From positions 1 through 27,795 of the forward strand of contig JBDSIR010000016.1 in the NCBI GenBank assembly GCA_039917855.1: a stretch of 27,795 nucleotides of DNA, written 5' to 3'. The position numbers were made by a program, and so were the translations under genes. Shown here one piece after another: positions 7,601 to 15,511 of the stretch; the stretch's first letter is position 1, and each line of letters opens with the position of its first letter. The stretch is from CAMLHU01 sp039917855 (GTDB lineage: Bacteria > Gemmatimonadota > Gemmatimonadetes > Gemmatimonadales > GWC2-71-9). The notes under the pieces are model-generated. The model had not been told where the DNA came from. It saw only the letters and a program-made list of their open reading frames with translations, and did not search any database.

Positions 7601-8540
7601 ACCACGGCTTCCACCACTTCTTCTCTTTGTCCGGCGCCTTCTGAGCGCTGACCGTTGTGGTGATCGCTCCGCGATACGCGTCCGGCACCTTGAAGCTCCG
7701 GGTGTCGCGGTCGGGGTCCTGCATCGCATCGAGCTCGGTCAGGAGTTCGTCGGCCGAGGCGGGGCGGTCATCGGGGTGCTTGGCGAGCAGGCGAAGGATG
7801 ATCCGTTCGAGCCTCGTGGAGAGTTCGGGGTGGGCCGCCCGGGGTGGAGCGGGGGGCTCTTCGACGTGCATCCGCGCCAGCTCGTACCAGTCCTTGGACT
7901 TGAACGGGAGGTCGCCGGTGGCGGCCTTGTAGAGGGTGATCCCGAGCGAATAGAGGTCGCTGCGCCCGTCCAGTGGGCGCCCTTGGGCCTGTTCGGGGCT
8001 CAGGTAGTGGGGGGTCCCGATGGTCATATTGACCCCCGTGGCCGAGACATAGCCGGAGACCGCCCGGGCGATGCCGAAGTCGGTGACCACCGCCCGGCTC
8101 TCGGTGTCGAGGAGGATGTTGTCGGGTTTGATGTCCCGGTGGACCACCCCCTGGGCGTGGGCGAAGGCCAGGGCCTCGGTCACGTCCCGCATGATGGCGA
8201 TGAGCTGGGGCTCCGGGAGGGGACCGTCGGCCAGGGCGGTGGCCAGGGAGGCAGGGAGGAGGTCCATCGAGAAGTAGACGAACATCTCCACCCGGCCGAT
8301 CTCCCCGATCCGGATGATCCGGGGGTGGCTCAGGCTGGCCGCGAATTGGGACTCCTGCCGGAACCGGAGCTCGAAGTCCTCATCCCCGGCATAGCGGGGC
8401 TTCAGGATCTTGACCGCCGCAGTCCCCCCGTCGGCCCGGTGGGCGGCCCAGACGGAGGCGAACCCGCCCAGGCCGAGGAGCCGATCGAGGGTGTAGGGGC
8501 CCAGGACAGTGCCTGGGGAGGGGGCGTCGGTCAGGGTCAC
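7599..8540 (-). CDS. Hanks-type serine/threonine protein kinase, cytosolic
   Basis: This protein is 313 residues and consists almost only of an eukaryotic-like kinase domain. The glycine loop is LGLGGFASVW (residues 22-31). The ATP lysine is Lys44 (AVKIL) and its salt-bridge partner is Glu63. The catalytic loop HRDIKPDNILL has Asp136 and Asn141, and the metal-binding DFG Asp is Asp154. GTPHYLSPEQ is the P+1/APE-equivalent region. All catalytic residues are intact. No transmembrane helix or PASTA/WD/TPR domain follows; the tail of about 40 residues is polar and ends KKWWKPW. The start is GTG at 8540. It stands alone on the minus strand, divergent from rpsO. No cognate phosphatase or substrate is encoded nearby, so its role is unknown. 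Confidence 0.93.
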   Translation of the reverse strand: MTLTDAPSPGTVLGPYTLDRLLGLGGFASVWAAHRADGGTAAVKILKPRYAGDEDFELRFRQESQFAASLSHPRIIRIGEIGRVEMFVYFSMDLLPASLATALADGPLPEPQLIAIMRDVTEALAFAHAQGVVHRDIKPDNILLDTESRAVVTDFGIARAVSGYVSATGVNMTIGTPHYLSPEQAQGRPLDGRSDLYSLGITLYKAATGDLPFKSKDWYELARMHVEEPPAPPRAAHPELSTRLERIILRLLAKHPDDRPASADELLTELDAMQDPDRDTRSFKVPDAYRGAITTTVSAQKAPDKEKKWWKPW

Positions 8541-8546
8541 CGGGGG

Positions 8547-8575
8547 TTGCCTAAAGCGTTGTGGGATGGTTATTT
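8547..8575 (+). promoter_or_regulatory. Candidate sigma70-type promoter for rpsO-pnp
   Basis: TTGCCT (8547-8552) and TTATTT (8570-8575) are separated by 17 bp and lie 63 nt before the rpsO start, in the only AT-richer stretch of the spacer. The -35 matches the consensus at four positions and the -10 at four. The spacing is ideal. It overlaps the region upstream of the divergent kinase, so the two may share regulation. Confidence 0.4.
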
Positions 8576-8637
8576 TGGTGAGCTACAACCCAACGTAATT
8601 CGACCATTCCGCGACCGCAGCACAGGATAGGACAAGC

Positions 8638-8898
8638 ATGGCGTTTCAAAAGCAGCCCGTGATCGCCCAGTACCGCGTGAACGACAAAGATACCGGTTCT
8701 TCCGCGGTGCAGGTAGCGTTGCTCACGGAGCGGATCAACTCGCTGACCGGGCACTTCCAGGCCCACGTCAAGGACCATCATAGCCGACGTGGGCTGTTGA
8801 AGATGGTCGGTCAGCGCAGGCGCCTTCTTGGATATCTGAAGCGGACCGACCTCGCCGGCTATCGATCGTTGATCGAGCGGCTGGGTCTCCGGCACTAA
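8638..8898 (+). CDS. rpsO: 30S ribosomal protein S15
   Basis: S15 is a primary 16S rRNA binding protein of the platform. The 86-residue product has the S15 signature LTERINSLTGHFQAHVKDHH followed by SRRGLLKMVGQRRRLLGYL, and the closing helix YRSLIERLGLRH. The length is close to E. coli (89). AGGATAGG just upstream is a good ribosome binding site for the ATG at 8638. pnp follows directly, the classical rpsO-pnp arrangement. Confidence 0.97.
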   Translation: MAFQKQPVIAQYRVNDKDTGSSAVQVALLTERINSLTGHFQAHVKDHHSRRGLLKMVGQRRRLLGYLKRTDLAGYRSLIERLGLRH

Positions 8899-8912
8899 GC
8901 AGCGACGCGCGG

Positions 8913-8948
8913 CAGGGGCGCCCCCGACAGAGCACCGGGGCGCCCCTG
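8913..8948 (+). ncRNA. rpsO-pnp intercistronic hairpin, possible RNase III/PNPase control site
   Basis: CAGGGGCGCCCC (8913-8924) pairs perfectly with GGGGCGCCCCTG (8937-8948) over 12 bp with a 12-nt loop. It is not followed by a U run, so simple termination is unlikely. In E. coli the pnp leader forms a hairpin that RNase III cuts, and PNPase then degrades the product to repress its own mRNA. A hairpin at the same place here suggests equivalent control; this is inference from position and structure. Confidence 0.55.
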
Positions 8949-8993
8949 TGGCATTGGTGTGCTCAACACAACAAAGACGGCGACGAAGTGACG

Positions 8994-11072
8994 ATGAACC
9001 GGATCGAAACGGAATTTGCAGGCCGCAAGCTGATCGTGGAGACGGGCCGACTGGCCAAGCAGGCTTCGGGCAGCTGCTACATGCAGTTCGGGGATACCGC
9101 GGTCATCGCGGCGGTGACGGTCTCCCCCAACCAGTCCTCGCTGCCGTTCTTCCCCCTGACGGTCGAATATCGCGAGAAGACCTACGCCGCGGGCAAGATC
9201 CCGGGTGGGTTCCTCAAGCGTGAGGGCCGGCCCTCCGACAAGGAGATCCTGGCCGCCCGGGGGATCGACCGGTCCATCCGGCCGCTCTTCCCGGAAGGGT
9301 TCAAGAACGAGATCCAGGTCTTCGTGACCGTGGTCTCGGCCGACCAGGAGAACGACGCCGACATCCTCGGCGTGACGGCCGCCTCGATCGCCCTGACCCG
9401 CTCGATCGCGCCCTGGGGTGGGCCGATCGCCGCGGTGCGCGTGGGCAAGGTGGAAGGGAACTGGGTCCTGAACCCGACCTTCCAGCAGCTCGAGAGCAGC
9501 ACCATCGACCTCACGGTCGCCGGGTCGGTCGACAGCATCATGATGGTCGAGGGGGGCTCGCTCGAGGTGAGCGAGGCCGAGATCCTCGACGCCCTCAAGG
9601 TGGCGCAGAAGGGGATCAAGGATCTCCTCGGCGCGACCGAGAAGGCCGTCAAGGGCAAGTTCGACAAGCTCGAGTGGTCCAAGGCCGAGGCCCCTGCCGC
9701 GCTGGTCAAGAAGATCAAGGCGGCGGCCGAGAAGGGGATCGCCGCGGCGATCAACGGCAAGGAAAAGGCCACTCGCTACGCCCAGGTCAAGAAGCTCAAG
9801 AGCGAGGTCTCCAAGGCCCTGGCCGAGGAATACCCCGACGATGCGCGCACCATCGGGAATCTCCTCGAGGAGCTCGAGTATGTCGCGCTCCGCGGGCAGA
9901 TCCTCGACAAGGGCGAGCGGGTCGATGGCCGTGACCTCGACACCGTGCGTCCGATCGAGATCCACCCGTCGTTCCTGCCCCGCACCCACGGCTCGGCGCT
10001 GTTCCAGCGCGGCGAGACCCAGGCGCTGGTGACGGTGACGCTCGGCACCCAGGACGACGAGCAGCGCATCGACAGCATCGACGTGGCGGGCGAGACCACC
10101 AAGTCGTTCATGCTGCACTACAACTTCCCCCCGTACTGCACCGGGGAGGTCAAGCCGATGCGCGGCACCAGCCGCCGCGAGATCGGGCACGGGGCGCTGG
10201 CCGAGCGGGCGCTGCAGCCCCTTCTCCCGGCGTTCGACCAGTTCCCCTACACGCTGCGCGTGGTGTCCGAGATCCTCGAGTCCAACGGCTCGAGCTCGAT
10301 GGCCACGGTGTGCGGCGGGTCGCTGTCGCTGATGGACGCGGGCGTGCCGATGAAGGCGGCGTGCGCGGGTGTCGCGATGGGCCTGGTCAAGGAAGGGAAG
10401 AAAATCGCCATCCTGACCGACATCCTGGGCGCCGAGGATCACCTGGGCGACATGGACTTCAAGGTTGCCGGCACCAAGGACGGGATCACCTCGATCCAGA
10501 TGGACATCAAGATCGAGGGCCTCGATCTCAAGATCATGGCCGAGGCGCTGGAGAAGGCCAAGAAGGGCCGTCTCCACATCCTGGGCGAGATGACCAAGGC
10601 CCTGGCGACGCACCGCGCCGACCTGAGCCCGCACGCCCCGCGCATCATCACGATCCAGATCAAGACCGACAAGATCGGCGACGTGATCGGGCCGAAGGGC
10701 AAGACGATCCGCGGCATCCAGGAGGCCACGGGCGCCAAGATCAGCATCGAGGACTCGGGTATCGTCACCATCGCCGCCGTGGGCGGCGAGGCGGGCGCCC
10801 GGGCCAAGGAGATGGTCATGGCCCTGGTGGCCGAGCCCGAAGTGGGCAAGATCTACGAGGGCCCGGTCAAGAGCACCACCGCGTTCGGCGCCTTCATCGA
10901 GATCATGCCGGGCGTCGAAGGGCTGCTCCACATCAGCGAGTTGCAGCACGGCCGCGTGGAGAAGACCGAAGACGTCGTCAAGAAGGGGGACATCGTGAAG
11001 GTCAAGCTCCTCGAAGTCGATGAGCGTGGCCGCATGAAGCTGTCCCGGAAGGCCCTCATTCCGAAGGAGTGA
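8994..11072 (+). CDS. pnp: Polyribonucleotide nucleotidyltransferase (PNPase)
   Basis: PNPase is the trimeric phosphorolytic 3'-5' exoribonuclease of RNA turnover. The layout is a first RNase-PH domain (from about residue 5, with VTVSPNQSSLPFFPLTVEY and GGFLKREGRPSDKEIL), an alpha-helical linker (about 235-300), and the catalytic second RNase-PH domain. The latter carries GSALFQRGETQALVTVTLGT and the metal/catalytic block AEDHLGDMDFKVAGTKDG. A KH domain follows (VIGPKGKTIRGIQEATGAKI, about 565), then an S1 domain (from about 618, TTAFGAFIEIMPGVEGLLHI). The protein stops right after S1, without the usual disordered tail. I chose ATG 8994 (MNRIETEFAG); an in-frame GTG at 8988 adds two residues. 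No strong Shine-Dalgarno helps decide. Confidence 0.97.
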   Translation: MNRIETEFAGRKLIVETGRLAKQASGSCYMQFGDTAVIAAVTVSPNQSSLPFFPLTVEYREKTYAAGKIPGGFLKREGRPSDKEILAARGIDRSIRPLFPEGFKNEIQVFVTVVSADQENDADILGVTAASIALTRSIAPWGGPIAAVRVGKVEGNWVLNPTFQQLESSTIDLTVAGSVDSIMMVEGGSLEVSEAEILDALKVAQKGIKDLLGATEKAVKGKFDKLEWSKAEAPAALVKKIKAAAEKGIAAAINGKEKATRYAQVKKLKSEVSKALAEEYPDDARTIGNLLEELEYVALRGQILDKGERVDGRDLDTVRPIEIHPSFLPRTHGSALFQRGETQALVTVTLGTQDDEQRIDSIDVAGETTKSFMLHYNFPPYCTGEVKPMRGTSRREIGHGALAERALQPLLPAFDQFPYTLRVVSEILESNGSSSMATVCGGSLSLMDAGVPMKAACAGVAMGLVKEGKKIAILTDILGAEDHLGDMDFKVAGTKDGITSIQMDIKIEGLDLKIMAEALEKAKKGRLHILGEMTKALATHRADLSPHAPRIITIQIKTDKIGDVIGPKGKTIRGIQEATGAKISIEDSGIVTIAAVGGEAGARAKEMVMALVAEPEVGKIYEGPVKSTTAFGAFIEIMPGVEGLLHISELQHGRVEKTEDVVKKGDIVKVKLLEVDERGRMKLSRKALIPKE

Positions 11073-11076
11073 GCTG

Positions 11077-12333
11077 GTGGACTCTGTCCGCCTGGACGAA
11101 GGGCTGATCCGTACGACCGCACCGAACGGCTTGACCATCCTCACGGAGGTCCTGCCCTCGGTGCGGTCTTGTGCGATCGGCCTCTGGGTCAGGAGCGCTT
11201 CCGCGCACGAACTCCGGCCGAACATGGGTACGGCGCACCTGCTCGAACACCTCGTCTTCAAGGGGACCGAGCGGCGGAGCGCCAAGGCGATCGCCCAGGA
11301 GCTTGAGTCGCGGGGCGGGTCGCTCGATGCGTACACCGGGCGCGACCACACGAGCTTCCAGGCCCACGTGCTGGATGCCGACCTGCCGAGCGCCGTGGAC
11401 GTGCTGACCGACCTGGTACGGCATCCGCTCCTCCGGGAAGAGGACCTGCGGCTGGAACGGAAAGTGGTCCTCGAGGAGATCGGGATGGTGGAGGACACCC
11501 CCGACGACCTGGTCTTCGACCTGCACGCTGAGACGCTCTGGCCCGAGCATCCGTATGGCTACAGCATCCTCGGCACCCGCGCCACGGTGACCTCCCTCGA
11601 GACGAGCGAGCTGCGGGCGTTCTATCGGGCGGGATATTACCCGGGGAACATCGTGCTCGCCGCAGCGGGTCGGCTCGAGCACGACCAGGTGACGGGGCTG
11701 CTGGAGCGTGAAGGATGGTTCGATGCGCCCCCGGCCGGCGAGGCACGTCCACCGGTGGCGAGCGCACCGGCCAGCCGGGGCGTGGAGCGCCGGGTGACCC
11801 GCGAGGGGAATCAGGTGCACGTGGTGATCGGGACGGATACTTTCCCCGGCCGCGACCGGCGCCGGGTGGCGCTGGCCCTCCTGGTGAACGCGCTGGGTGG
11901 CGGGATGTCGAGCCGGCTGTTCCAGCGGGTGCGCGAAGAACTGGGTCTGGCCTACGCGGTGTACAGTTACCAGACCGGCTTCCAGTCCTCCGGGATCGCG
12001 GGCACCTACGTGGCGACGGCGCCGGCGACGGCGGATGCGGCGGTGGCGGCGATCCTGGCCGAGTACACGTTGGTGGCGCGCGAGGGGCTGCCGCGAGAGG
12101 AACTCGAGGCGCAGAAGCGGCAGGTGAAGGGCCAGATCATGCTGGGGCTGGAGAGCCCGGTGAGCCGGATGGGTCGGCTGGCGGGGTACGCGCTCTCGGG
12201 GGACAAGTACCGGACCCTGGACGAGCTGATGGCGGAGGTGGATGGGGTGACGGCGGACGAGGTGGCGGCGCTGGGCGCGGAGTATTTCGCGCCGGAGCGG
12301 CAGACGATCGTCCGGCTGGGACCGGAAGGGTAG
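11077..12333 (+). CDS. M16 family zinc peptidase (PqqL/MPP-beta-like)
   Basis: This is an insulinase-type metallopeptidase with the inverted zinc motif HLLEH at residues 54-58. The third ligand, Glu134, lies 76 residues after the last His, exactly the M16 spacing. GTAHLLEHLVFKGTERRSA and the C-terminal RVREELGLAYAVYSYQTGF block, with the R/Y residues of the second half-domain, are typical. At 418 residues it is a single short-form subunit that should act as a homodimer. No signal peptide is visible, so it is probably cytosolic. The start is GTG at 11077 with AAGGAG seven nt upstream, inside the pnp end, and the genes are 4 nt apart. A PNPase-M16 linkage occurs in many bacteria; the substrate is unknown. 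Confidence 0.93.
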   Translation: MDSVRLDEGLIRTTAPNGLTILTEVLPSVRSCAIGLWVRSASAHELRPNMGTAHLLEHLVFKGTERRSAKAIAQELESRGGSLDAYTGRDHTSFQAHVLDADLPSAVDVLTDLVRHPLLREEDLRLERKVVLEEIGMVEDTPDDLVFDLHAETLWPEHPYGYSILGTRATVTSLETSELRAFYRAGYYPGNIVLAAAGRLEHDQVTGLLEREGWFDAPPAGEARPPVASAPASRGVERRVTREGNQVHVVIGTDTFPGRDRRRVALALLVNALGGGMSSRLFQRVREELGLAYAVYSYQTGFQSSGIAGTYVATAPATADAAVAAILAEYTLVAREGLPREELEAQKRQVKGQIMLGLESPVSRMGRLAGYALSGDKYRTLDELMAEVDGVTADEVAALGAEYFAPERQTIVRLGPEG

Positions 12334-12336
12334 GAC

Positions 12337-12392
12337 GTTGCGGCGCGGCTTGCCGCGCTACAGAACCACGGCGCCTCAAGCGGCGCCACAAC
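12337..12392. repeat. Family A palindromic repeat, diverged copy upstream of ald
   Basis: This 56-bp element starts GTTGCGGCG and ends CGCCACAAC. It holds two inner hairpins, GCGCGGC-TT-GCCGCGC (12343-12358) and GGCGCC-TCAAGC-GGCGCC. It has the same outline as the 55-bp core of the repeats at 6-60 and 109-163, yet the inner stems differ in sequence while still pairing. It fills almost all of the spacer between the M16 peptidase stop and ald, and may also end transcription. Confidence 0.75.
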
Positions 12393-12405
12393 GATCGGAT
12401 CGAAT

Positions 12406-13518
12406 ATGCAGATCGGCGTCCCGAAAGAGATCAAGACCAACGAGAATCGCGTGGCCCTGGTGCCCGCCGGCGTTGAGTCGCTGGTGGCCGGTGGCCACAC
12501 CGTCTACGTCGAAGCGTCGGCGGGGATCGGGAGCGGCTTCACGGACGAGGCCTACAAGTCGGCCGGCGCCACCGTCCTCGGCACTGCCGATGAAGTGTGG
12601 CAGAAGGCCGACATGATCATCAAGGTCAAGGAGCCGATCGAGGTCGAGTGGCCCCGGATGCGGAAGGGGCAGGTCATCTACACCTACTTCCATTTCGCGG
12701 CGGCCGAGGCGCTGACCCAGGCGGTGATCAAGTCGGGTGCGATCGCGGTGGCCTATGAGACCGTCCAGCTTCCCACCGGCGAGCTCCCCTTGCTCACTCC
12801 GATGTCGGAGGTGGCGGGGCGGATGGCGGTGCAGGAGGGGGCCAAATACCTCGAGAAGGTATTCGGTGGTTCGGGCATCCTCCTCGGCGGCGTGCCCGGC
12901 GTGGCCCCGGGCGAAGTGATGATCATCGGCGGCGGCGTGGTCGGCATCAACGCGGCCAAGATGGCGGCGGGCCTCGGGGCTCACGTCACCATCCTCGACG
13001 TGAACCTCGAACGGCTGCGCTACCTCGACGACGTGCTGCCGGCCAACGTCGACACGCTCTTCTCCAATCGGCACAACATCCTCGATTGCCTCCGGCGGGC
13101 CGACCTCGTGGTGGGCGCGGTGCTCCTCCCGGGCGCCAAGGCCCCGCATCTCGTCAAGCGCGACGACCTCAAGATCATGAAGCCCGGCTCGGTCGTGGTG
13201 GACGTCGCGGTGGACCAGGGTGGCTGCGTCGAGACCATCAAACCGACCACCCACGAGAACCCGACCTACTTCGTGGACGGGATCCTGCACTACGCCGTGG
13301 CCAACATGCCGGGCGGCGTGCCCCGCACGTCGACGCTGGCGCTCACCAACGCCACGCTCAAATACGCCATCAAGCTCGCCCGCGACGGCTGGCGCAAGGC
13401 GTGTCGCGAGGACCGCTCGCTCGCGCTCGGCCTGAACGTGGTCGAGGGCAAGGTGGTGTATCCGGGCGTCGCCGAGGCGTTCGGGTTGCCGCTGGTGGAT
13501 GTGGCCTCTGTCCTCTAA
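12406..13518 (+). CDS. ald: L-alanine dehydrogenase
   Basis: This NAD-dependent enzyme interconverts L-alanine with pyruvate and ammonia, in alanine catabolism or in NADH recycling. The 370 residues align well with the family. The N-terminus MQIGVPKEIKTNENRVALVP carries Arg15. Lys75 (KVKEP) and His96 (YTYFHFAA) occupy the positions of the substrate-binding and catalytic residues of mycobacterial Ald. The Rossmann motif is MIIGGGVVGINAAKMA, preceded by GGVPGVAPGEV. DVAVDQGGCVET and the VANMPGGVPRTST block complete the signature. No good ribosome binding site is evident before ATG 12406. Palindromic repeats flank the gene on both sides, separating it from the M16 peptidase gene and dut. Confidence 0.95.
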   Translation: MQIGVPKEIKTNENRVALVPAGVESLVAGGHTVYVEASAGIGSGFTDEAYKSAGATVLGTADEVWQKADMIIKVKEPIEVEWPRMRKGQVIYTYFHFAAAEALTQAVIKSGAIAVAYETVQLPTGELPLLTPMSEVAGRMAVQEGAKYLEKVFGGSGILLGGVPGVAPGEVMIIGGGVVGINAAKMAAGLGAHVTILDVNLERLRYLDDVLPANVDTLFSNRHNILDCLRRADLVVGAVLLPGAKAPHLVKRDDLKIMKPGSVVVDVAVDQGGCVETIKPTTHENPTYFVDGILHYAVANMPGGVPRTSTLALTNATLKYAIKLARDGWRKACREDRSLALGLNVVEGKVVYPGVAEAFGLPLVDVASVL

Positions 13519-13600
13519 GTCCAAAGGCGCGTAAGTCGCCGAAGGCGCTCAGGGATCTGTTCATCCTTGAGCGCCTTTCGCGCCTCAAGCGCCTTTGGAC
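13519..13600. repeat. Nested inverted repeat between ald and dut
   Basis: GTCCAAAGGCGC (13519-13530) pairs perfectly with GCGCCTTTGGAC (13589-13600). Inside it AAGGCGCTCA (13542-13551) pairs with TGAGCGCCTT (13568-13577). The core AAGGCGC/GCGCCTT is thus repeated four times in two orientations and fills the whole ald-dut spacer. In RNA this would make one long interrupted hairpin starting directly after the ald stop, so it may work as a terminator or stabiliser. I see no U tract. Confidence 0.75.
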
Positions 13601-13607
13601 CTCAACT

Positions 13608-14045
13608 ATGCTCGACCTTCAATTCACGCGCCTTCCCCATGCCGAGGGGCTTCCGGTGCCTTCCCGCCAGACTGCGGGGGCGGCGGGGTACGACATCGTG
13701 TCCGCGGTGGAGCTCACCTTCGGGTCCCTGGAGCGGAAGCTGGTCCCCACCGGATTCGCGATCGCGATCCCGGCCGGGTACGAGTGCCAGATCCGACCCC
13801 GGTCTGGGTTGGCGTTCAAGCACGGGATGACGCTGCCGAACACCCCCGCGACGATCGACAGCGACTATCGGGGAGAGATCCAGGTCCCGATGGTGAACCT
13901 GGATCGGGAGCCGTTCGCCGTCACCCGCGGGATGCGGATAGCCCAGCTGGTCTTCGCCAAGGTCGAGATCGCGGATTTCCGGGAGGTGGCGACCCTGCCG
14001 CCGACGGACCGGGGCGCTGGGGGGTTTGGGAGCACGGGGAGGTAG
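13608..14045 (+). CDS. dut: dUTP diphosphatase (dUTPase)
   Basis: This trimeric dUTPase hydrolyses dUTP to dUMP, keeping uracil out of DNA and feeding thymidylate synthesis. All five family motifs can be read in its 145 residues: AGYDI (motif I), PRSGLAFKHG (II), IDSDYRGEI (III, with the catalytic Asp and Tyr region), RGMRIAQLVF (IV) and RGAGGFGSTGR (V, the flexible C-terminal lid). ATG 13608 gives MLDLQFTRLP, a normal N-terminus; the frame is open further upstream, but only through the palindrome and ald. The size is typical of the bacterial homotrimeric form (E. coli 151). Confidence 0.96.
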   Translation: MLDLQFTRLPHAEGLPVPSRQTAGAAGYDIVSAVELTFGSLERKLVPTGFAIAIPAGYECQIRPRSGLAFKHGMTLPNTPATIDSDYRGEIQVPMVNLDREPFAVTRGMRIAQLVFAKVEIADFREVATLPPTDRGAGGFGSTGR

Positions 14046-14102
14046 CCCTCGGGCGACGTGGGCAGGGCGGTCCGTGAGGGCCGCCCTTCGTGGTTCTAGG
14101 GG

Positions 14103-14255
14103 CCCCGTTGCGGCGGCGCTCGCGCCGCAGGGGCTCTCCGGGGTCCCAGTTGGTTGCGGAACGGACCTGGAAAGGGGCACGAGGGATCTGCGGGGCCGGA
14201 TCGAGGCCGGATACTGCCCCCTCGACAGCGCGGCGCGAGCGCCGCCGCAACGGGG
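14103..14255. repeat. Inverted repeat with 26-bp perfect arms, dut-mreB spacer
   Basis: The left arm (14103-14128) starts CCCCGTTGCGGCGGCGCTCG. The right arm (14230-14255) is its exact reverse complement over 26 bp, with 101 bp between. Each arm can also fold on itself as GCGGCG-CTCG-CGCCGC. The boundary sequences GTTGCGGCG and CGCCGCAAC resemble the outer ends of the 55-bp family A repeats, so it may be an expanded relative. It could also act as the dut terminator. Confidence 0.85.
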
Positions 14256-14317
14256 TCGGAGGAGTGGGGAGGCAGCTCCGCCGGTCCAGCTATCCTACTG
14301 GATGGTTTCGACCAGTT

Positions 14318-14410
14318 GTGAGTATACGCTCACTGTGTCATTCTGATGAGCGGGTGCTCACATAGCTGCTAAATTATGACCTTGTCTGCAGTTACGGGCC
14401 CGCATACCTT
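14318..14410 (+). promoter_or_regulatory. Candidate mreB promoter and operator region
   Basis: TTGTCT (14382-14387) and TACCTT (14405-14410), 17 bp apart, form a plausible sigma70-like pair 41 nt before the mreB ATG. Upstream lies a short dyad GTGAG-TATACG-CTCAC (14318-14333), and TGCTCAC recurs at 14355-14361; such a repeated half-site could bind a regulator. TAAATT at 14370 is another possible -10. Assignment is by eye only. Confidence 0.3.
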
Positions 14411-14451
14411 GCGTGGTCCCCCCATCTAGTTGTGCCCACACTCGGTGCGTG

Positions 14452-15489
<1,038 letters not shown>

Positions 15490-15511
15490 GCCGGACAGGC
15501 GCCGCACTCCA

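Larger units (their letters stand above)
14046..14451. other. 406-bp non-coding spacer between dut and mreB
   Basis: No convincing protein is encoded here. The first part (14103-14255) is a large inverted repeat described separately. From about 14290 the base composition becomes markedly less GC-rich, as expected for a promoter area before mreB. I see no tRNA or known riboswitch pattern. Confidence 0.7.

Noticed and set aside
8558..8586. GTTGTG...TACAAC before rpsO as another family A repeat
   Set aside because: Only the short ends match; the inner hairpins are missing and the stretch is AT-rich and promoter-like.
8895..11498. 867-codon open frame on the minus strand opposite pnp and the M16 gene
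   Set aside because: It is fully antisense to pnp, whose domains are unmistakable; its composition is a shadow of the GC-rich third positions.
14046..14451. tRNA or small gene in the dut-mreB spacer
   Set aside because: No cloverleaf with T-loop GTTCRAN pattern fits, and the open frames there have no start context or family resemblance.
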